Source: Streptomyces sp. MJM8645 (GTDB lineage Bacteria > Actinomycetota > Actinomycetes > Streptomycetales > Streptomycetaceae). From it: DNA of 64,000 nucleotides. Positions within the stretch are counted from its first letter, which is position 1. Each line of letters begins with the position of its first letter. The notes below the pieces were generated by a model, which ran no database searches, had not been told where the DNA came from, and saw only the letters and a program-made list of their open reading frames with translations. The position numbers and the translations under genes were made by a program. Positions 40,002 to 46,329 of this stretch are shown here, in pieces. The DNA is taken from positions 2,468,501 to 2,532,500 of the forward strand of contig NZ_LJJF01000001.1 of NCBI RefSeq assembly GCF_001625365.1. Direction: 5' to 3'.

Positions 40002-41354
40002 TCACCCGTCCACCTCGTCCGCCCCCGGGTCCGCGCCGTCCCCGCGCCCGCACTGGACCGGCACCCGGGTCGTCTCGGGCCGCAGCACGGTGTGCCCCGA
40101 GTCCGGGTCGCGCCGGCACTCGACCAGCACAGCCGCGCCCGACCGCGGTTCGGCCGCGCCGAGCGCCTCCCGCGCCGCGGCCGGCTCCTGAAGCGCGGCG
40201 AGGACGCGCAGTTGGTTGCGCCCGGACATGTCCCGGGCCAGCCGCAGCAGTGAGGCGGTCTGTTCGGTGGCGAGCCCTGCGCCGAGGTCCTCGGCGAGCA
40301 CGGTGAGCTGCCGGTGCGCCCACGGCACCTCGGCGGCCACGTCGAGGTCGAGCACCCCGGCCCCGGTGAGCAGCACCGCGGCGAACGCGAGGTGGCGCAG
40401 CATGCCGTCGGAGGCCTGGTCGGCCCCGGTGCGCCCGAGGACGCCTTCGTCGAACACCGCGAGGACCCGCTGGTCGGGCCCGCTGCCGCGGTGGGCGAGG
40501 GAGAGTCCGAGCAGCGGGTGCGGGGCGGCGGACTGGACGGCGCGCAGGAGCTGCCCGTAGCGGCGCGGGCATTCGTTGCCGAGCCGGGCGAGGACGGCGG
40601 AGATGTTGGCGGCGTTGCTGCGCAGCCGGGCCTGCGGGTCGGGCCGGGCCCAGCCGCGCATGAGGGCGGGGACGGGGTGGACGGGGAAGACCTCGCGCAG
40701 CGCGGTGAGCAGGTCCTCGGTGGCGGCGAGGACCTGCCGTTCGCCCGGGGAGGAGCCGGCCACCCGGAGCGGCAGTTGCGCGGTGATCATGGTGCCGCTG
40801 GGGAAGGGCGCCCGGATGTCGCCCTGGCGGGTGTCGTTGTGCCAGCAGACGTTGACGCGCCGCTTGCGGACGTCCTGTTCGCCGGTGTCGACGAGGGTGC
40901 GGCCGTCCAGGGTGAGCGATTCGCGGGCGATCCGCACCGGGCCGTCGGTGCGGACGACGACGTCGAGCCGGATGCGGCCGTGCGGGGAGCGGACGGTGCA
41001 GCCGAGGATGACGGCGTCGCGCCCGTGCGGGACGCACCCGGTCAGGCCGCCTCGGACGGGTTTGGCCAGGGGGCCGGTGCGGTCGGGCAGGCCGTCGAAG
41101 GAGTCGGCGATCTCCTCTCCGAGGGCGAGCCGGGAGAGCACGGCCAGCGCGTCGAGGGCGTTGGACTTGCCGACGCCGGCGGGCCCGTGCAGGACGGTGA
41201 GGGGCGCGAGCGGCAGGACCGCGCGCCGGTAGGACTTGAACGAGGTGAGCCGGAGCTCCTCGACGGTGGGACGTGTTACGGATGTCCGATCGGGCCCCGG
41301 GGCGCTCGGTCGGGGGTGGGCCGGCGCGGCGGGCCGGGTGGCGTCGCGGTTCAC
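40002..41354 (-). CDS. RecF/OLD-like AAA ATPase
   Basis: A P-loop ATPase of about 450 residues. It begins LRLTSFKSYRRAVLPLAPLT and then GPAGVGKSN (Walker A), the arrangement of SMC/RecF/OLD-type AAA_21 proteins. The ending region has SDGMLRHLAFAAVLLTG, the LSGQ-like signature segment in this family. There is no TOPRIM or nuclease domain. The frame opens at ATG 41411; I chose GTG 41354, which follows a TAACGT box and could be leaderless. The gene is 16 bp before mazG. Its biological role is unknown; DNA repair or defence are inferences. Confidence 0.75.
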   Translation of the reverse strand: MNRDATRPAAPAHPRPSAPGPDRTSVTRPTVEELRLTSFKSYRRAVLPLAPLTVLHGPAGVGKSNALDALAVLSRLALGEEIADSFDGLPDRTGPLAKPVRGGLTGCVPHGRDAVILGCTVRSPHGRIRLDVVVRTDGPVRIARESLTLDGRTLVDTGEQDVRKRRVNVCWHNDTRQGDIRAPFPSGTMITAQLPLRVAGSSPGERQVLAATEDLLTALREVFPVHPVPALMRGWARPDPQARLRSNAANISAVLARLGNECPRRYGQLLRAVQSAAPHPLLGLSLAHRGSGPDQRVLAVFDEGVLGRTGADQASDGMLRHLAFAAVLLTGAGVLDLDVAAEVPWAHRQLTVLAEDLGAGLATEQTASLLRLARDMSGRNQLRVLAALQEPAAAREALGAAEPRSGAAVLVECRRDPDSGHTVLRPETTRVPVQCGRGDGADPGADEVDG

Positions 41355-41448
41355 CCGTCGGACGTTAGCCGCAGGCCGGTCGGCAGAAACGTGCCTGCTC
41401 AGCAGATTCATCCCAACGTGGCGGCCACACCCCGCGCGCGCCCGACGT

Positions 41449-42279
41449 TCAGCGCCGGTAGGCGGCCACCGTCACGGAGGCGGTCACCTCGACCGGGTCC
41501 GGCAGCTCCGCGAGCGCGGCGGCCAGGCGGTCCGGGTCGGTGTGCCAGGCGCTGGGGCCCATGCCGACGACGGTGCGCACGTCGTCCGGGCCGAGCCGCA
41601 GGGTGAACTCGACCTGCCGCTGCCCGGCAGGGGTCAGGTAGGGGCCGAGCTTCTCGTCGATCCGCCGCTGCTTCTCCTCGTCGACCGACAACAGGCCCAG
41701 CGCGCCGACGAGTTCGCGCAGGTGGCGGGCGGTGGGCGAGACCAGCAGCAGGGTGGCGCCGGGGCGCAGCACGCGGCGGATCTCGGGCCCGTTGCGCGGG
41801 GCGAAGACGTTGAGCATCAGCCCGGCGGAGGCATCGCGCAGCGGCAGCGGCCGCCAGGCGTCGCAGACCACGGCACCGATCCGGGGGTGGGCCTTGGCGG
41901 CGCGGCGCAGCGCGAACTTGGAGATGTCGAGGGCGGCGCCGACGCGGCCGGGCAGGGCGTCGAGGACGTGGGCCAGGTAGTGGCCGGTGCCGGCGCCGAG
42001 GTCGGCGACGAGGCCTTCGGGGTCGGCGGCCGCGGCGGCCTCGGCGAGGGCGTCGGCGATGGGCCGGTAGTGGCCGGCGGCGAGGAAGTCGACACGGGCG
42101 GCGACCATCTCAGCGGTATCGCCGGTGCCGGTGTGGGCGTCGCCGGCGAGGAGGCTGACGTAGCCCTGCTTGGCGAGGTCGAAGCTGTGGCCGGCGGGGC
42201 AGCGCAGGGCGCGCTCGTGCCGGGTGAGGGCCTGCGCGCAGTGGGGGCAGGCCAGGTAGTGCTCGATGTCCTGCAGCAA
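41449..42279 (-). CDS. RlmA-family 23S rRNA guanine-N1 methyltransferase
   Basis: A 276-residue methyltransferase. The N-terminal zinc finger has Cys11, Cys14, Cys27 and His31 (LACPHC then RCPAGHSFDLAKQGYVSLL), diagnostic of RlmA/TlrB proteins. The SAM domain follows with DLGAGTGHYL and LNVFAPRNGPEIRRVLRPG. Gram-positive RlmA(II) enzymes methylate G748 of 23S rRNA and can confer tylosin resistance; which base is modified here is not known from the sequence. It stands alone, 183 bp downstream of the ATP-grasp pair. Confidence 0.88.
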   Translation of the reverse strand: MLQDIEHYLACPHCAQALTRHERALRCPAGHSFDLAKQGYVSLLAGDAHTGTGDTAEMVAARVDFLAAGHYRPIADALAEAAAAADPEGLVADLGAGTGHYLAHVLDALPGRVGAALDISKFALRRAAKAHPRIGAVVCDAWRPLPLRDASAGLMLNVFAPRNGPEIRRVLRPGATLLLVSPTARHLRELVGALGLLSVDEEKQRRIDEKLGPYLTPAGQRQVEFTLRLGPDDVRTVVGMGPSAWHTDPDRLAAALAELPDPVEVTASVTVAAYRR

Positions 42280-42461
42280 CGTTCCGTCTTCTCTCGCCGT
42301 TCAGCCCGGGCGCCCGGGGTCTCGCGGGTCCGGTGGCCCTGAGTAACCAGCCTAACGACCCCGCCCGACCCCGACGGCCTGCCCGGCCCGCCGACCCCGC
42401 CCCGGGTCCGCCGACCCCGCCCGGCCCCGCTGCCCGGCCTATCGGCCCCGCCGCTGCCCGC

Positions 42462-43268
42462 TTATCGGCCCCGCCCCGGCGCGGCGCGCCCGGGGCCGCG
42501 CTCCGCCGCGACGCGCAGGGCGAGGGCGGCGAGCGCCTCGGGCGCGCCGCGCCGGCCACGGATGCCGGGGAAGGCGTTGACGTCGACGATGACGGGTTCG
42601 GCGGGCCCGTCGAGCAGGTCGACGCCGTAGACGTCGAGCCCGAACACCTCGCCGACGCACAGGGCGAGGGCGGCCCGGTCGGCGGGCGGTTCCCAGCCCT
42701 GTCCCTGCCCCGACTCCCCTACGCTGTCGGCGAGTTCGGACCGCCGCCGGGCGGCGAACACCTGCCGGTCGATCACCCACAGCTTCTGGTCCCAGCCGGT
42801 CCCCGGGACGAACGGCTGGGTGACGACGGGCTCGTCGGGCCAGCGCGCGACGAGTTCGCGCAACCGGGCCGGGCCGTCGACCCGGGCAACCAGGTCGTGG
42901 CGCCGGCTGTGCCGACTCTTGACGACGAACGGGTAGGCGGGATCGGCGAGTTCGGCGAGCCGCCCGGCGTCACGGGTGGCCGCGAAGGGCAGGTCGGCCG
43001 CGCGCGCGAGTTCGGCCATCCGCACCCGGTCCTGGCAGAGTTCGGTGGCCGCGGCCGAGTTGATGACGGGCGCCCCGCGCCGCTCCAACTCTTGTGCGAG
43101 TGAAAGGGATCGACGGGTGTGGGCCTTGAGCAGATAGACGTCGGCGAGCGCCGGCCCCGCCGGTCCAGCAGGGTCGACGATCGTCACCTCGTGCCGGTCC
43201 GCCAGCAGGGCGGCGGTCGCCGCGAGCACCGGGTGTCCGGGGTCGGCGGTGATCAGGCCGATCCTCAT
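42462..43268 (-). CDS. ATP-grasp ligase (RimK-like), second of a pair
   Basis: A 268-residue ATP-grasp enzyme. It begins MRIGLITADPGHPVL (pre-ATP-grasp fold). The ATP-binding part has PFVVKSRHSRRHDLV and VVTQPFVPGTGWDQKLWV; the metal site is VIVDVNAFPGIRG. The start overlaps the stop of the upstream gene by four bases (ATGA), so the two are coupled. The C-terminal halves of the two proteins are alike (VGEVFGLDVYGVDLLDGP against VGEVFGLDLYGVDVLLGP), indicating tandem duplication. The substrates are unknown; RimK-like enzymes join amino acids to peptides, proteins or amines. Confidence 0.82.
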   Translation of the reverse strand: MRIGLITADPGHPVLAATAALLADRHEVTIVDPAGPAGPALADVYLLKAHTRRSLSLAQELERRGAPVINSAAATELCQDRVRMAELARAADLPFAATRDAGRLAELADPAYPFVVKSRHSRRHDLVARVDGPARLRELVARWPDEPVVTQPFVPGTGWDQKLWVIDRQVFAARRRSELADSVGESGQGQGWEPPADRAALALCVGEVFGLDVYGVDLLDGPAEPVIVDVNAFPGIRGRRGAPEALAALALRVAAERGPGRAAPGRGR

Positions 43269-44260
43269 ATCGCCCCGCCCAAGCCAGACCCGCCCAAGCC
43301 GGCCCCGTCAAAGCCGGCTCCGTCAAAGCCAGCTCCGCCGAACTCTCCACCACCGAAGCCCAGTTGCCCGTACCCCGCGCCACCGCCCGCCGGCACCAGC
43401 GCGGGCGCGGGCGCCGACACGGCCGTCCCGCTGCGCGCGAGCCGCAGCACTGCCCGGGCGACCCTGGCGACCGCGTCCGGCACCTGGCGGAAGCTCGGGA
43501 AGTCGTTGATGTCGACGACCACCGGCCCGTCCGGCCCGAGCAGCACGTCGACGCCGTACAGGTCGAGCCCGAACACCTCGCCGACCTGTGCCGCGATCCG
43601 CGCGACCTCTCCAGGCAACGGGACCTGCCGTTCGCGTACGCCCTGCCCGGGGTGGAGCGGGGAGGAACGTTCCGTCGCGAAGAGCTCGCCGTCGACGCAG
43701 TACACCTTGAGGTCGGTGCCGGAGTTGGGCACGTAGGGCTGGGCGATCAACAGCCCCTCGTCGGCGAGTTCGGGACCGAGGTCGAGGAGGTGGTCGGGGC
43801 TGGGCACGAGCCGGACGGCCCGCCCGGAGCTGCCGTCGGCGGGCTTGACGACGAGCGGGTACTCGGCGGCCGGGATCTCGGCGAGCCGTTCCCAGCGGGC
43901 GGTGGCGTAGGTGACGGGGACGGGCAGGCCGCGGGTGCTGGCGATGACGGAGGCGAGCGCCTTGTCGCGGACGCCGCGGATGGAGCGGACGTCGTTGACG
44001 GTGGTGAGGCCGACGGCGGCGGCCGCGTCCAGCAGGGTGAGCCCGGGCCCGCCGGAGACGGTCTTGAGCACCCAGGCGTCGTGGCTGCCGGCCCGGATCG
44101 CCTCGGATATCGCCATCAGCGAGTCCCCGGGGCGCAGCACGTCCACCCGGTGCCCCCATGCGGTGAGCTGGCGTGCCACGTCGAGCGGCATGCCGTCGTG
44201 CCGGTAGTGCTCCTCCACCAGAAAGCAGAGCCTCATGGGCCTGTCTTCCCCCCTTGCCAA
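43265..44260 (-). CDS. ATP-grasp ligase with pentapeptide-like tail, first of a pair
   Basis: A 331-residue product beginning MRLCFLVEEHYRHDGM. The ATP-grasp core has YPLVVKPADGSSGRAVRL, LIAQPYVPNSGTDLKVYC and VVVDINDFPSFRQV. After residue 290 comes an Ala/Gly-rich linker and repeats of five residues (GAGFD, GAGFD, GAGLG, GSGLG), encoded by near-identical 15-base units. This looks like a short pentapeptide repeat tail. The gene is the first of the two-gene unit; 278 bp of upstream sequence holds three imperfect repeats. No peptide precursor is adjacent. Confidence 0.82.
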   Translation of the reverse strand: MARGEDRPMRLCFLVEEHYRHDGMPLDVARQLTAWGHRVDVLRPGDSLMAISEAIRAGSHDAWVLKTVSGGPGLTLLDAAAAVGLTTVNDVRSIRGVRDKALASVIASTRGLPVPVTYATARWERLAEIPAAEYPLVVKPADGSSGRAVRLVPSPDHLLDLGPELADEGLLIAQPYVPNSGTDLKVYCVDGELFATERSSPLHPGQGVRERQVPLPGEVARIAAQVGEVFGLDLYGVDVLLGPDGPVVVDINDFPSFRQVPDAVARVARAVLRLARSGTAVSAPAPALVPAGGGAGYGQLGFGGGEFGGAGFDGAGFDGAGLGGSGLGGAI

Positions 44261-44398
44261 GCCGAGTGCGGACGTCCGCCGTCCCCCTTCGGCAGAGCTG
44301 TAAAGGCATCAGCATGCCACGCGGTATACGCACAAGATCGCTGCGAGCCGGTAAGCGTTCAGCAACAATCAGGCGCCCGCACCGCCCCGGCCCTTCGC

Positions 44399-44500
44399 CA
44401 CCCCCGGCACGAAGCACCGCCGCCGCCCGCCATCACCCCCGGCACGAGGCACCGCCACCGTCCGTCACACCGTCACCGGCGCCCCCGGTACGAAGCCCGG
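44399..44500. repeat. Imperfect repeats upstream of ATP-grasp and acetyltransferase genes
   Basis: CACCCCCGGCACGAAGCACC occurs at 44399 and, with one change, at 44434; a weaker CCCCGGTACGAAGC copy lies near 44483. Spacing is 35 and about 49 bp. They sit between divergent genes. Confidence 0.5.
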
Positions 44501-44547
44501 GAACAATGCGGTGGCGGGCCGCCGGCGCCCCTGCTTGGATGCACGCC

Positions 44548-45408
44548 GTGACTTCTGTTGATCATGCCCCCGACCACTCCCTCCTCGACGCGATCGAGCG
44601 CTACTACGACGCGGTGCCGCGCAGCGCCGCACGGACCGAGGACTTCGGCCCGCTGACCCTGTTCGTCCGCGAGGGCGCGGGCTGGCCCTACTACGCCCGC
44701 CCCACGCTCGACCACGACGGCCCCGCCACCACCGCCGAGGACGTCCTGCGGGTGCTGGCCCGCCAGCGGGAGCTGGGCGAGCCGGAGGCCTTCGAGTGGG
44801 TGGCCGAGCGGAGTCCGGAGCTGCGGGCCGCGGTGGAGGCGGCCGGGCTCGCGGTGCACGAGCACCCGCTGCTGGTGCTGGGCCCGCAGGACGAGCCGGC
44901 CCCGGCGCCCGAGCTGCCGGAGGAGGTGCGGGTGGAGGTCCTGGGCGCGGATGCGCCGGAGCTGGCGTCGGCGGTCGCCGTTCCGCACCTGGCGTTCGCC
45001 GAGCCGGGCACCGGCGTGGGCGCCGTGGGTGCGGCCGAACTGGCCGAGGCCGCAGGGCGGTTGACGGCAGAGGGCGCGGTGGAGCGGATCGCGCGGCGGA
45101 TCACCGACGGCGCCACCGTGCTGGCCGCCGCGGTGGAGGACGGTTCCGCGCTGTGCGCGGGCCAGCACAATCCGGTGGGCGCGGTCACCGAGGTGGCCGG
45201 GGTCGGGACGCTGCCGGTCGCGCGGCGGCGCGGGCTGGGTCTGGCGGTCACCGCGGCCCTGGTCGCGCACGCGCGGGCGAACGGCGTGCGGACGGTGTTC
45301 CTGTCCGCCGCCGACGAGGAGGTCGCCCGGATCTACCGCCGGGCGGGCTTCCGCCCGTTCGCGACGGCCCTGATCGCCGAGCCGGCCCCGGACCGGCCCG
45401 GCGACTGA
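44548..45408 (+). CDS. GNAT-family acetyltransferase
   Basis: A 286-residue protein from GTG 44548; a TTGGAT box six bases upstream suggests a leaderless transcript (ATG 44539 is the alternative). The N-terminal half is a divergent GNAT-like domain; the C-terminal half carries the acetyl-CoA motif LPVARRRGLGLAVTAALVAHAR followed by VFLSAADEEVARIYRRAGFRP. Acceptor unknown. It is divergent from the ATP-grasp pair. Confidence 0.85.
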   Translation: MTSVDHAPDHSLLDAIERYYDAVPRSAARTEDFGPLTLFVREGAGWPYYARPTLDHDGPATTAEDVLRVLARQRELGEPEAFEWVAERSPELRAAVEAAGLAVHEHPLLVLGPQDEPAPAPELPEEVRVEVLGADAPELASAVAVPHLAFAEPGTGVGAVGAAELAEAAGRLTAEGAVERIARRITDGATVLAAAVEDGSALCAGQHNPVGAVTEVAGVGTLPVARRRGLGLAVTAALVAHARANGVRTVFLSAADEEVARIYRRAGFRPFATALIAEPAPDRPGD

Positions 45409-45462
45409 CCCGCAGACCGGCCGACCCGACGACCACACCAACGAGAGCCCTCAGGAACGGAC

Positions 45463-45517
45463 GACGAGGACGACGCGACCGGGCAGGAGCCCCACCCGGT
45501 CAGTCGTCGTCCTCGTC
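45463..45517. terminator. Hairpin at the convergent ends of acetyltransferase and Fic-like genes
   Basis: GACGAGGACGAC pairs with GTCGTCCTCGTC, and inside it GACCGGG pairs with CCCGGTC. The right arm overlaps the acidic tail and stop of the Fic-like gene. Confidence 0.45.
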
Positions 45518-45922
45518 CTCCGCCCCGCTGACGCCCTCCCCCTCCGCCTCGTCGACGACCCACCCCGCCAGCCGTTCGGCGACCCCGGACACGCCGAGCC
45601 GCCCCTCCCGGATGGCCCGGGCGAGGCTGCGCACCTCGCGGGCGGTGGTGGCGACGGTGCAGCCGCTGGCGACGAGGTAGGCGTAGGCGGCGGCGGTCGC
45701 GTAGAGCTCGTTGGTCTTCTCCAGGGCCGGCACCCGGATCAGCTGGTGCATCAGGGCGGCGGCGCGGTCCTGCGGTTCGGGGTAGACGTCGATGTCGAAG
45801 ATCTCGGCCTGGTGCCGGGCGACGGCCGCGAGCAACGACCCGTAGTCGGTGACCTGCGGGTCACCGGGCGTGTACTGCTCGGCGGTCATGAGCAGCCACG
45901 AGAGGTCGACCTCCAGCTTCAA
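45500..45922 (-). CDS. Degenerate Fic/Doc-family toxin-like protein
   Basis: A 140-residue protein with the layout of streptomycete proteins annotated as Fic toxin components: DRAAALMHQLIRVPALEKTN followed by ATAAAYAYLVASGC. Aligned on the Fic motif HxFx(D/E)GNxR, the catalytic His is Pro65, the Phe is Leu67 and the Arg is Leu73; only Asn71 is kept. Ordinary nucleotidyl or phosphate transfer is therefore unlikely. An acidic tail (EDEDDD) ends the protein. It overlaps the upstream ribbon-helix-helix gene by four bases (ATGA), the classic antitoxin-toxin order. Confidence 0.72.
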   Translation of the reverse strand: MKLEVDLSWLLMTAEQYTPGDPQVTDYGSLLAAVARHQAEIFDIDVYPEPQDRAAALMHQLIRVPALEKTNELYATAAAYAYLVASGCTVATTAREVRSLARAIREGRLGVSGVAERLAGWVVDEAEGEGVSGAEDEDDD

Positions 45923-46155
45923 CGGCGCACGTCCTTCAGGTCGCCCGGCTCCGCGAACTCGGCCAGGAAGGCCGTCTCGTACTCCTTCATGAACTGGGCG
46001 GCGGCGTCGACGAAGGCCCGCCCCGCCTCGCCCATGTCCTGCTGGACCAGGCGCTCGATGTACTGGTTCATGCTGATCCCCTGCTGCTCCGCCCGTTCCC
46101 GGGCCATTTCCGCGGTCGTGGCGTCCACCCGGACGTTCAGCTGCTTCTTACCCAT
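45919..46155 (-). CDS. Ribbon-helix-helix antitoxin-like protein
   Basis: A 78-residue protein from ATG 46155. KKQLNVRVDATTAEMARERA and GISMNQYIERLVQQDM form an Arc/MetJ-type DNA-binding ribbon and two helices; the Glu/Phe-rich C-terminal half (FMKEYETAFLAEF) would bind the partner. It overlaps the Fic-like gene. A TTG nine bases upstream is in frame but less likely. GCTAGC palindromes just before the start (46165-46186) suit autoregulation. Confidence 0.8.
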   Translation of the reverse strand: MGKKQLNVRVDATTAEMARERAEQQGISMNQYIERLVQQDMGEAGRAFVDAAAQFMKEYETAFLAEFAEPGDLKDVRR

Positions 46156-46164
46156 GAATCTCAA

Positions 46165-46186
46165 GCTAGCGCTGAAGTGCTAGCAC
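46165..46186. promoter_or_regulatory. Candidate operator of the antitoxin-toxin pair
   Basis: GCTAGC occurs at 46165-46170 and 46179-46184, 14 bp apart; the second is the centre of the perfect palindrome GTGCTAGCAC. Repeated half-sites close to the start suit ribbon-helix-helix dimers. Confidence 0.55.
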
Positions 46187-46329
46187 AACAAGGGCGCACG
46201 CACACCGGACGGAGCGCCCACCCCCACAGACGTGCCCCCCCACGGACGTTCCCCGCACGGACGCCAGGCGGCCACGCCCGCGGCAGGGTGCCGCGGGCGT
46301 GGCCGCCCGGGAGCGAACGCGGGTCCGGA

